NCBI RefSeq assembly: GCF_003171675.1
Contig: NZ_QFZQ01000010.1
Location: 123,656 to 187,655 of the forward strand
Source: Reichenbachiella versicolor
Lineage (GTDB): Bacteria; Bacteroidota; Bacteroidia; Cytophagales; Cyclobacteriaceae
Reading direction: 5' to 3'
DNA: 64,000 nucleotides
Positions 53,479 to 61,525 of this stretch are shown piece after piece. The notes beneath the pieces were generated by a model. The model was not told the origin of the DNA, did no database searches, and was given only the letters and a program-made list of their open reading frames with translations. Every line of letters starts with the position of its first letter. Position 1 is the stretch's first letter. Both the position numbers and the translations under genes were made by a program.

Positions 53479-56400
53479 ATGAACGATGCATTGAAAAAAT
53501 TAGCTGGCCAGCTAGAGGGAGAGTTTTATTTTGATGAGACCATGCGTACGCTATATGCTACCGACGCATCGGCCTATAGAGAGTTACCACTTGCTGTAGC
53601 TCTTCCCAAATCTAAAAACGATATCAAAACCCTTATTCGTTTTGCAAATGAAAATGGAACTTCACTCATTCCTCGTACAGCTGGTACTTCATTGGCAGGC
53701 CAAGTAGTAGGTCAAGGCATTGTAGTAGATGTCTCTAAACACTTCAATAATGTACTAGACATCAATACTGACGAAAACTGGGTTCGCGTGCAACCAGGTG
53801 TAATTCGTGATGACTTGAATAGGTACCTCAAACCATATGATAAATTCTATGGACCAGAAACATCTACTGCCAACAGGGCCATGATAGGCGGAATGGTTGG
53901 TAACAATTCTTGTGGTTCTAATTCTGTAGTATATGGAAGTGCTAGAGAACACTTACTGGAAGTAACAGGCTTTTTATCTGATGGTAGTGAAGTGACTTTC
54001 GGCACATTAGATGACAATAGTTTTCAGGAGAAACTTGACCAGCAAGATCTAGAAGGTCAGATCTACAGGGAACTGGTCGATTTACTTTCTCCTACAGAAG
54101 TTCGCGAGGAGATTGCTAAAGAATTCCCAAAACCTTCTATTCCAAGAAGAAATACTGGATATGCCGTAGATCTTTTGGCAATCAATAAACCTTTCAAAAC
54201 TGAGGGGGATGAGTTCAACTTTTGTAAACTCATAGCAGGATCAGAAGGTACATTGTTATTCATCACCGAAATCAAGTTAAACACTCTTCCTACTCCTCCT
54301 AAGAATAAGGCATTGATCTGTATTCACTGTGAAACCATCAATGAATCACTTCTTGCCAATCTTGTAGGCCTAAAGTATAATCCTCACGCCAGCGAACTGA
54401 TGGATGATATCATACTACAGTGTACCAAGGAAAATATAGAACAACAGAAAAATAGATTTTTTGTCAATGGTGATCCTGGAGCCATATTAGTGGTAGAGCT
54501 TGCCGCAGAGACAGAGGAAGAACTTGACAAGAGCTGTGAAGATTTAATCTCAGAATTAAAGAAGGAAAGTCTTGGCTATGACTATCCAGTAGTTAAAGGG
54601 GCTGATATCAAAAAGGTTTGGACTTTGCGAAAAGCTGGGTTAGGTCTACTTGCCAATCTTGAAGGCGATGCCAAAGCTCAACCAGTGATAGAAGACACAG
54701 CTGTCGATGTGAAAGATCTTCCAGAGTACATTAGAGAGTTCAACGAAACACTGGACAAACTTGGCTTGAGCTGTGTACATTATGCACATGCAGGATCTGG
54801 AGAGCTACATTTACGCCCTGTATTAGACACGAAAACTGAAAAAGGTCTTAAAGAGTTTAGGCTTGTTGCTGAAGAGATTTCTAAGCTTGTCAAAAAATAT
54901 AAAGGGTCTCTTAGCGGTGAACATGGCGATGGACGACTTCGAGGAGAATTCATCAAAGAGCAAATCGGTGAGAAGAACTATGAATTGATCAAAGAAGTAA
55001 AGAAAAGTTGGGATCCAAAAGGCATCTTTAATCCAGGCAAAATTACAGAAACTCCTCCTATGGATGAGTGCTTGAGATATACTCCTGAGAATCCAGATCC
55101 AGAGATTGATACATATTTCGACTGGAGCAAAGTCAATGGCGTCCTAAGAGCCGCTGAAAAATGTAATGGATCGGGTGACTGTAGAAAATCTGCTGGTAGT
55201 GGAGGGACAATGTGTCCTAGCTACATGGCCACTCGTAGCGAAAAGGATACTACACGAGCACGCGCCAACATTCTTCGTGAAGCACTAACTCATTCACAAA
55301 AGCTTAACAAATTTGACAGTGAGTCTGTAAAAAAGGTGATGGACTTGTGCCTATCTTGTAAGGGATGTAAATCTGAATGCCCTTCAAATGTAGATATGGC
55401 AAAGTTGAAGGCTGAGTTTTCTCAGCAATACTACGACGTTCATGGAATGCCCTTCGGAACTCGGATGACTGGAGAGTTCGCAGATAATATGAAAATGGCC
55501 TCTAAAGTACCATGGGCATACAACCTTGTCTTTAGTAATAAATTGACGGGCAATATTGCCAAGTCAATAATGGGATATCACAAAGACAGGTCTATGCCTC
55601 TATTGTCTGGAGAAACCCTAGAAAGCTGGTTCAAGAAGAATAAATCAAAGCTGAGCAATCAATCTTCAGACAAGAAAGTATTTTTCTTCATAGACGAATT
55701 CACAAACTATCTTGACTCTCAAATCGGTATCACGGCTATCAAACTTCTAGATGCTTTAGGATACTCGGTAGATGTTCCTGAAAGTGTTCAATCTGGTCGT
55801 GCATTACTTTCTAAGGGAATGGTCAAAAAAGCCAAAATAATGGCCAATAACAATATTGAACTACTGGCTGACAGAGTAAGTGCTGAGACTCCTATTATTG
55901 GAATAGAACCCTCGACCATTTTGTCTTTTAGGGACGAATACCCAGTTCTTTGTGATTCAGATAAAAAAGAAAAAGCCCAACATCTAGCAGATTATTCTTT
56001 GACTTTTGAAGAATTCTTCGTGAGAGAAACTCGTAGAGGAAATATCGATGCTAGTAAATTCACTAGTGAAAAGAGGTCTTTAAAAGTTCACGGTCACTGC
56101 CATCAGAAAGCACTATCAAATATCCAAACACTGAAAGAGACTCTATCTGCTCCAGCCAACTACGAAGTAGAATTAATCCCATCGGGTTGTTGTGGTATGG
56201 CAGGATCTTTCGGCTATGAAAAGGATCACTATGACGTATCTATGAAAGTAGGAGAGTTAGTGCTACTTCCTGCTGTTCGCGAAGCATCATCTGACACCAT
56301 AATTTCAGCGCCGGGTACTAGCTGTCGTCACCAAATTAAAGACGGCACTGGTAAAGTCGCACAGCACCCTGTTGAAGTTCTTTGGGAAGCATTAATCTAA
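53479..56400 (+). CDS. Fused FAD-linked oxidase and Fe-S oxidoreductase (D-lactate dehydrogenase-like)
   Basis: The 973-residue protein joins an FAD-binding PCMH domain (about residues 35-270, with PRTAGTSLAGQ and the NNSCGSNSVVYG segment), an FAD-oxidase C-terminal domain (to about 540, with HYAHAGSGELHLRP and SGEHGDGRLRGEF), a two-cluster 4Fe-4S domain (CNGSGDC to CLSCKGCKSECP) and a CCG domain (HGHCHQKAL, SGCCGMAGSFGYE). It would oxidise a 2-hydroxy acid such as D-lactate or glycolate and pass electrons to the quinone pool. This one-chain form is known in bacteria. A hairpin terminator follows. Confidence 0.92.
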   Translation: MNDALKKLAGQLEGEFYFDETMRTLYATDASAYRELPLAVALPKSKNDIKTLIRFANENGTSLIPRTAGTSLAGQVVGQGIVVDVSKHFNNVLDINTDENWVRVQPGVIRDDLNRYLKPYDKFYGPETSTANRAMIGGMVGNNSCGSNSVVYGSAREHLLEVTGFLSDGSEVTFGTLDDNSFQEKLDQQDLEGQIYRELVDLLSPTEVREEIAKEFPKPSIPRRNTGYAVDLLAINKPFKTEGDEFNFCKLIAGSEGTLLFITEIKLNTLPTPPKNKALICIHCETINESLLANLVGLKYNPHASELMDDIILQCTKENIEQQKNRFFVNGDPGAILVVELAAETEEELDKSCEDLISELKKESLGYDYPVVKGADIKKVWTLRKAGLGLLANLEGDAKAQPVIEDTAVDVKDLPEYIREFNETLDKLGLSCVHYAHAGSGELHLRPVLDTKTEKGLKEFRLVAEEISKLVKKYKGSLSGEHGDGRLRGEFIKEQIGEKNYELIKEVKKSWDPKGIFNPGKITETPPMDECLRYTPENPDPEIDTYFDWSKVNGVLRAAEKCNGSGDCRKSAGSGGTMCPSYMATRSEKDTTRARANILREALTHSQKLNKFDSESVKKVMDLCLSCKGCKSECPSNVDMAKLKAEFSQQYYDVHGMPFGTRMTGEFADNMKMASKVPWAYNLVFSNKLTGNIAKSIMGYHKDRSMPLLSGETLESWFKKNKSKLSNQSSDKKVFFFIDEFTNYLDSQIGITAIKLLDALGYSVDVPESVQSGRALLSKGMVKKAKIMANNNIELLADRVSAETPIIGIEPSTILSFRDEYPVLCDSDKKEKAQHLADYSLTFEEFFVRETRRGNIDASKFTSEKRSLKVHGHCHQKALSNIQTLKETLSAPANYEVELIPSGCCGMAGSFGYEKDHYDVSMKVGELVLLPAVREASSDTIISAPGTSCRHQIKDGTGKVAQHPVEVLWEALI

Positions 56401-56405
56401 AAAAC

Positions 56406-56435
56406 GAAAAGCCCCGACAAGTGCCGGGGCTTTTC
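56406..56435. terminator. Bidirectional terminator after the FAD/Fe-S gene
   Basis: An 11-bp perfect stem GAAAAGCCCCG / CGGGGCTTTTC with an 8-base loop starts 6 bases after the stop codon. The stem carries the T run itself, and it can serve both strands. Confidence 0.85.
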
Positions 56436-56495
56436 ATTCTGATAAAATGTTAAACAGGTGTATGAATAAAATTTGTGTTATGTACTGGTTTATAC

Positions 56496-56528
56496 TGATA
56501 ACACTATTTTGGTAACCACTTGTTATCA
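56496..56528. repeat. Inverted repeat TGATAACA / TGTTATCA with inner palindrome
   Basis: Two perfect 8-bp arms (56496-56503 and 56521-56528) are 17 bases apart. The spacer holds GGTAACC (56511-56517), itself a palindrome, two bases off the centre. It lies downstream of the small minus-strand gene and has no T tract, so it may be a protein site or a hairpin of the 3' end. Confidence 0.5.
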
Positions 56529-56559
56529 ACTTTTTTTCAGAAAATTTAAAAAAGGGAGA

Positions 56560-56757
56560 TTAAAGCTCAATAAAGGTATCTGCTAGCCTAACTTCTTTCG
56601 AAGTTTCTGCAATACTTTTATTTTCTACTGATACTTCTAAAATTGCTTCTTGCGAAGTATCTGCATTAGTTTGGTAGTACTTACTTACTAATAGCAATCC
56701 AAAAAGAGTGAAAACTTTTAGCAAGAAGGACAGGTCAGACTTGGTCTTATGGGACAT
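56560..56757 (-). CDS. Small secreted or anchored hypothetical protein
   Basis: The 65-residue protein has a positively charged N-terminus and one hydrophobic segment (FLLKVFTLFGLLLVSKYY), followed by a Ser/Thr/Glu-rich acidic tail ending IEL. It may be a single-helix membrane protein with an outer tail. I do not recognise a family. The leader carries a perfect 11-bp tandem duplication directly before ATG 56757. The gene is real only if the promoter-like TATATTTC farther upstream works; confidence is moderate. Confidence 0.5.
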   Translation of the reverse strand: MSHKTKSDLSFLLKVFTLFGLLLVSKYYQTNADTSQEAILEVSVENKSIAETSKEVRLADTFIEL

Positions 56758-56759
56758 AA

Positions 56760-56781
56760 TTAAGTGGTAGTTAAGTGGTAG
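56760..56781. repeat. 11-bp tandem direct repeat in the leader of the small gene
   Basis: TTAAGTGGTAG occurs twice head to tail (56760-56770 and 56771-56781) immediately upstream of ATG 56757 of the minus-strand gene. Both copies are identical, so the duplication is recent or maintained. Confidence 0.9.
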
Positions 56782-56864
56782 TTTGAAATATAATTAGATA
56801 AAATTAGGAAGTATTAAGATTACGACCGCATACTATTCGATGAAATTATTGTAAACTCAGATTA

Positions 56865-57320
56865 ATGAAAAAAATACTATTTGTCTGTTTGGGGAATATT
56901 TGTAGGTCTCCACTTGCTGAAGCCATTTTCTCTCACAAAACTCAAGGACTAAATTATTCTTGTGATTCTGCAGGAACTGCCGCCTATCATATTGGAAAAC
57001 AGCCAGATCATAGATCTATTCAGGTAGCCGAAGAGAACGGAATTCCTATATCTCACCGAGCTAGACAGTTTCAAGCAGAGGATTTTGAAGATTTTGATTT
57101 CGTGATAGCTATGGATAGAAGTAACTATAGCAATATGAAAGCATTGGTAAACTATGAACCCAAAAACCTCTATTACATGAGGGATTTTGACCCAGAAGCC
57201 AATGGAGATTTAGATGTCCCAGATCCATATTATGGAGGAATAGATGGTTTCAATCTAATTTTTCAGATGATGTCAAGAAGTATTGACAATTTGATAGCTC
57301 ATTTAGACTCAGAAAAATGA
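56865..57320 (+). CDS. Low-molecular-weight protein tyrosine phosphatase
   Basis: The 151-residue protein starts with VCLGNICRSPLAE, the C-x5-R active-site loop (Cys8, Arg14), and has DPYYGGIDGF with the catalytic Asp near residue 125. It removes phosphate from phosphotyrosine or small phosphoesters. It overlaps the kinase-like gene by 4 bp, an operon of a phosphatase and a small-molecule kinase. The polysaccharide locus lacks a tyrosine kinase, so its substrate is not obvious. Confidence 0.93.
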   Translation: MKKILFVCLGNICRSPLAEAIFSHKTQGLNYSCDSAGTAAYHIGKQPDHRSIQVAEENGIPISHRARQFQAEDFEDFDFVIAMDRSNYSNMKALVNYEPKNLYYMRDFDPEANGDLDVPDPYYGGIDGFNLIFQMMSRSIDNLIAHLDSEK

Positions 57321-58171
57321 ATCTTCTTCAGGAGGTAATCAGACACATTTTCGGAGATGAAAGTTCTGACAATGTGAGATTAAATTCAATTGGAGGAGGT
57401 TGTATCAATAACACAGGTTGGTTTGAATGGAAGGGGGAACGGTTCTTTTTAAAATGGAACCATAACGCAAAGGACCTTTTTGAAAAAGAAGAGCTAGGTC
57501 TAAAGCTCCTAAAAGAAGTAAATAGCCTTGCAGTTCCTGAGGTACTGGGTCGAGGAAAAAGTATTGAATCGGACTTTCTATGTTTATCTTATATACCTAA
57601 AGGAATTGAAACTAAAAGGTACTGGGAGTTACTGGGTCATGGACTAGCCAATTTGCATCAGAACACCAATGAATCTTTCGGTCTATTTTTTGATAACCAT
57701 ATCGGCAGACTACCTCAATCAAATAAACCTAAGAGTAGTTGGATAGAATTCTTTATTACCAGAAGACTTACTCCACAGATAAAAATAGCTGAAAGATATT
57801 TGGATAAGACTACTCAAAAAAAGTTTGAAATATTATTCAACAAACTACAGAATTATTTCCCTGATGAACCTCCTGCCTTACTTCATGGTGATCTGTGGTC
57901 TGGAAATATCATGTCAGGAAAAGAAAGCTCTCCTTATATATTTGACCCTGCAGTTTTCTTCGGGCATCGTGAAGCTGAATTAGCATTTACAACATTGTTT
58001 GGAGGGTTCGATAAAACGTTTTATGCTTCTTATCAAGAGTCTTTTCCTTTGAGACCACAATTTCAAGAAAGGATCGATATATACAATTTATACCCTCTTT
58101 TAGTTCATGTCAATTTATTTGGGTCGAGTTACTTAATGGAAGTAAATAGAATCTTACAAAACTTCGTCTAA
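57317..58171 (+). CDS. Fructosamine kinase-like protein
   Basis: The 284-residue protein shows the aminoglycoside-phosphotransferase-like kinase fold: RFFLKWNH with the ATP-binding Lys, ELGLKLLKE, the LLHGDLWSGNIM catalytic loop and FDPAVFFGHREAELAF metal-binding segment, typical of fructosamine-3-kinase/ketosamine-3-kinase (YniA) relatives. It would phosphorylate sugars attached to protein amines, aiding deglycation. The length is normal. It is in an operon with the phosphatase; the combination could act on sugar phosphates. Confidence 0.88.
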   Translation: MNLLQEVIRHIFGDESSDNVRLNSIGGGCINNTGWFEWKGERFFLKWNHNAKDLFEKEELGLKLLKEVNSLAVPEVLGRGKSIESDFLCLSYIPKGIETKRYWELLGHGLANLHQNTNESFGLFFDNHIGRLPQSNKPKSSWIEFFITRRLTPQIKIAERYLDKTTQKKFEILFNKLQNYFPDEPPALLHGDLWSGNIMSGKESSPYIFDPAVFFGHREAELAFTTLFGGFDKTFYASYQESFPLRPQFQERIDIYNLYPLLVHVNLFGSSYLMEVNRILQNFV

Positions 58172-58176
58172 TTATA

Positions 58177-58213
58177 AAAAGAAAGCCACCTATTAAAGGC
58201 AGCTTTTCTTGTT
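58177..58213 (+). terminator. Imperfect terminator after the fructosamine kinase gene
   Basis: The pair AAGAAAGC and GCTTTTCTT forms a stem with one bulge, with a 15-base loop that could pair inside (CC / GG). A T-rich tail TTCTTGTTT follows. It lies a few bases after the stop. Confidence 0.45.
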
Positions 58214-58245
58214 TATCACACAATTGAGTAGGAAAACCTACTACA

Positions 58246-59802
58246 TTAATTCTTCGCTACTTCATTTTTTAAGAGTTCCATCTTGAAAACATTGGCAAGA
58301 TCATTTAAACCAGTTTCAGGCATAGTCAATTCAAAACCATAATCCGTCTGAACCCAATCTATCTGTTGACCATCACCTAGATTGACTATTTTCTGTACTG
58401 GATCTAGAGGAGCATATCCTACTTTGCCCATTCTCTTCAATTTCACAACCTTTCCTGCCTTTGGCTTACCAAGAATGTGCACGTAAACAGCCGATTCGTC
58501 CTTAGCAAAAGTGAATCTAACATCTTTCTCAGTATACTTTACTTTAGCAGACTGTCCTCCATGATGTCCATCGGCCGCACTAGCCGTACCAAAACCATTG
58601 ACATAATAAGGCTTAGTTCCATACACTGACTCTCCATATATTTTCAACCAATCTCCCATATCCGTCAAAACATCTCTTTGTTCCTGGTTAATGGTACCGT
58701 CAGCCATTGGAGATACATTCAAAAGAACCACTCCGTTCTTACTCCATACATCAATCATATTTCTAAGAACCATAGCAGCACTTTTATATACTTGACCTTC
58801 GGTATAGCACCAGCTCCCCTTATAACTTATGGTAATATCAGTCATCCAAGGTTCATCCGCTATGTCTTTTTTACCACCTTGCTCAATATCCAACAAACCT
58901 ATATTCTTAGGCATATCGTTTTGCTTATAGGCAATCAAAACTTCCTGATTTTTCTTCTTAGCAGCATTGAAATAATGAGCTGCCATTTCTTGGATTTTCT
59001 CTTCAGGAATAAAATTCAGCCATGTATCATACCAGATAATATCTGGTGAATACTTATCTACCACTTCATTGACCTGATCTAACCAATATTGATCAAATTC
59101 TTCTTGAGCCATATTCCCATAGAACTTAGCCAGTTCAGGATCTTCGGTAGAAGTAATATAATCTGGGTGGTAAGCATAATGACTATTATAAGTGTTATAC
59201 CTATCTGGATCACCCTCGTGACGTTGTCTCAATCGAGCATGATGAAAAGTAGCAATCGTTTTGATATCTTTTTTTCTCAGCTCTGAAAACAATTCTCCAG
59301 TAATGTCTTTTTTGGGCCCCATAGCCGCAGAATTCCAAGGGTTAACCTTACTATCCCACATTGCAAAACCGTCATGATGCTGTGCAACTGGTCCAGCAAA
59401 CTTCGCCCCCGCAGCATCGAACAAATTTGCCCAATCCTTAGCATCATAATTTTCCGCAGTGAATTGAGGAATAAAGTCATGATAATGAAACTCCTCTATT
59501 GGTCCATATTTAGATTCGTGATACTCTTTATATTGAGGAAACTGCTTTGTTCTATACAATCTGTAAGGATACCATTCGGATCCGAATGCTGGTACACTAT
59601 AGACGCCCCAATGGAAATAAATACCATACTTTGAATCTGCAAACCATTCTGGAACCCTTTTATGTTTCCCCAATGATTCCCAATTTGCTTCGTATTTGAC
59701 TGGTTTAGCCTCCTTAGCTTCTCCTTTTTCTGCTACACTCTGAGAGCAACTCCAAACTACTATTCCTCCTGCAAGGGATAGCAATATGTTTCTAACCTTC
59801 AT
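58246..59802 (-). CDS. GH29 alpha-L-fucosidase lipoprotein
   Basis: The 518-residue protein has a lipoprotein signal (residues 1-19, lipobox VVWSC) and a GH29 catalytic domain: FHWGVYSVPAFGSEWYP, HHDGFAMWDS and the nucleophile region DIIWYDTW, with acidic residues downstream. The C-terminal 120 residues form a beta-sandwich. It would release L-fucose from fucoidan-like or other fucosylated glycans at the cell surface. It is a single gene; no sulfatase or SusCD pair lies beside it. The wide intergenic region upstream holds an inverted repeat that may be an operator. Confidence 0.92.
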   Translation of the reverse strand: MKVRNILLSLAGGIVVWSCSQSVAEKGEAKEAKPVKYEANWESLGKHKRVPEWFADSKYGIYFHWGVYSVPAFGSEWYPYRLYRTKQFPQYKEYHESKYGPIEEFHYHDFIPQFTAENYDAKDWANLFDAAGAKFAGPVAQHHDGFAMWDSKVNPWNSAAMGPKKDITGELFSELRKKDIKTIATFHHARLRQRHEGDPDRYNTYNSHYAYHPDYITSTEDPELAKFYGNMAQEEFDQYWLDQVNEVVDKYSPDIIWYDTWLNFIPEEKIQEMAAHYFNAAKKKNQEVLIAYKQNDMPKNIGLLDIEQGGKKDIADEPWMTDITISYKGSWCYTEGQVYKSAAMVLRNMIDVWSKNGVVLLNVSPMADGTINQEQRDVLTDMGDWLKIYGESVYGTKPYYVNGFGTASAADGHHGGQSAKVKYTEKDVRFTFAKDESAVYVHILGKPKAGKVVKLKRMGKVGYAPLDPVQKIVNLGDGQQIDWVQTDYGFELTMPETGLNDLANVFKMELLKNEVAKN

Positions 59803-60145
59803 AATTAATTTTGTAAATGTTGATGAATTCTATGAAACAAATTTCTTCATAATCATGTGCCGTTTGGGTAATATCTCAGCGACGTCTAAGGGGGTGGATT
59901 CATTTATTATCATTTTAACAGGGGTGTAATTATTAAACAACCTGTTTAGAAAGGATTTTAACAGTCAAATTTTGATAGGTAAGCTAGTAGATAGACATAT
60001 CAACTTCTTAAAGAAAACATTATTAATAGTACAATTCCCATAAGTCAATTGTAATGAATTAATATTCTCCAATTACTTATCTGACCAGTGTTGTATCTGT
60101 CCATGAATTATACCTAGCTTTGAATTTTTTAAAACATAATTATCT
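59803..60145. other. 343-bp intergenic region with an inverted repeat and one promoter
   Basis: It separates two divergent genes. I see AACAGG (59917-59922) and CCTGTT (59941-59946), 18 bases apart, which could be an operator for the fucosidase, and a plus-strand promoter near 60122. No TAnnTTTG element is evident for the fucosidase. I see no small gene or RNA. Confidence 0.5.
60090..60122 (+). promoter_or_regulatory. Promoter of the unknown helical protein gene
   Basis: GTTG (60090-60093) precedes TAGCTTTG (60115-60122) by 21 bases, fitting TTTG-N19-21-TAnnTTTG. The transcript would start about 18 bases before ATG 60146. Confidence 0.6.
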
Positions 60146-60916
60146 ATGATTCCTGCAATTTTTGCCTTACTGTCATTCACACTTGGTGACGGCCATTACA
60201 AGAACGGTTTTTTCGAACATGATGACCCAATTAAAATAATCGAAACTCATGTAGTAGAAGAAGATTGGAAAAAAGAAGCCGTTGAACTTACAAAAGCTCA
60301 TATTAAAGAGATGCATCATCTCAAACATGAAGGTTCTCATTTGTATCACAATCTTATTAAAGCCTCTAAATCTCGAGATACTCAATTTATCATCGTAGAT
60401 AGCTTAATACATCAAATAGTGGAAATAGAACATAAACAGAACGATAATTGGATTGACGCTAGGTATAGTCTTTCTAAAAAAATGGGGTCTGATGAGTTTT
60501 ATGATATTATGGAATCTGCAAAGACTCTCGACAAGATTAAGTCTGAAAATGAACAGGCCGCTAATTCCTCAAAGGATAATCGAAATTTGTACTTTACAAC
60601 TATCGAATCAGCAATAAATGAATCTATTGAAAATCCTACAAAGAAAGATAAAATCAATATTGAATTGTTCAAGTTTAAATCACTAGTGATGACATCTTTA
60701 GATTCTTTAGACAAAGTAAAATACTTTGAAGATCCACGTTTAGATAATCATCATGCCTCACGCAAGGAGTTGACCTATTTCAGCAATCATATTATAGATA
60801 TTGATAAAGAAGTATTGGAAGAATATTTAGACTTCTATAAGTTTTTAGCTGGAGCCTGTTCAAGTGATGAATGGAAGCATATCGAAAAAGTAATGCATAA
60901 AACGTTTCACAAATAA
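60146..60916 (+). CDS. Unknown helical protein with His/Lys-rich segments
   Basis: The 256-residue protein has a short hydrophobic N-terminus (MIPAIFALLSFTL) that may be a weak signal peptide and is otherwise all-helical and charged, with many His (HIKEMHHLKHEGSHLYHN). No known motif is visible. It is a single-gene unit with its own promoter. The His-rich parts might bind metal or phosphate; this is speculation. Confidence 0.6.
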   Translation: MIPAIFALLSFTLGDGHYKNGFFEHDDPIKIIETHVVEEDWKKEAVELTKAHIKEMHHLKHEGSHLYHNLIKASKSRDTQFIIVDSLIHQIVEIEHKQNDNWIDARYSLSKKMGSDEFYDIMESAKTLDKIKSENEQAANSSKDNRNLYFTTIESAINESIENPTKKDKINIELFKFKSLVMTSLDSLDKVKYFEDPRLDNHHASRKELTYFSNHIIDIDKEVLEEYLDFYKFLAGACSSDEWKHIEKVMHKTFHK

Positions 60917-61095
60917 AACATGCTTATTCTACACTCTCTAAGTGCTCCTTTCGAGACCTTCAAGTCATGCAATATTTCTCTTCAATCCCATTAATCTAAA
61001 TTAAGATCAATACAACGACTCCAAAATTCATACGTACTATCTGAGTATTGCATGAATGCGTCATTTATGAAATCTAGCTCTTCAATAATTAATGC

Positions 61096-61103
61096 TATTT
61101 TTG
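61096..61103 (+). promoter_or_regulatory. -7 element of panD
   Basis: TATTTTTG is an exact TAnnTTTG match, 41 bases before ATG 61145. No good TTTG box is seen upstream. Confidence 0.45.
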
Positions 61104-61144
61104 CGTGGAAAACATATGCGATCAACTAGATAAAAAGGAAAATC

Positions 61145-61519
61145 ATGAGATGGATAATGAGGTCAAAAATTCATAAAGCTACCGTTACTGAAGCTAATTT
61201 GAATTATGTTGGTAGTATAACCATTGACAAAGATTTAATAGAGCTAGTCGGTCTTAAAAAAGGAGAAAAAGTTCAAATCGTAAGTAATACCTCTGGAGCA
61301 CGACTTGAGACATATGTAATAGAAGGTGATAGAGGAACTGGCGAAATCTGCATGAATGGCGCTGCCTCTCATCTGATTAAAAAAGGTGAAGAAATTATTA
61401 TTATTGGTTACGAGCTAACTAATGAAGACATCTCTCCTCAAGTAATTCTAGTTAATGAAAATAATCAATTGGTAGAATTCCTTGAGGAGAGTGTGGAAAT
61501 GAATCATCAGATACAATAA
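61145..61519 (+). CDS. panD: Aspartate 1-decarboxylase
   Basis: It makes beta-alanine for pantothenate and CoA synthesis. The 124-residue proenzyme has [18 protein letters not shown] with the self-cleavage site Gly23-Ser24, which forms the pyruvoyl group, and the [14 protein letters not shown] segment. The start at 61145 (MRWIMRSK) matches the family N-terminus, with AAAGGAAAA upstream. It is a single gene that converges on the LruC lipoprotein gene with 6 bp between the stops. Confidence 0.95.
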   Translation: MRWIMRSKIHKATVTEANLNYVGSITIDKDLIELVGLKKGEKVQIVSNTSGARLETYVIEGDRGTGEICMNGAASHLIKKGEEIIIIGYELTNEDISPQVILVNENNQLVEFLEESVEMNHQIQ

Positions 61520-61525
61520 ACTTGT

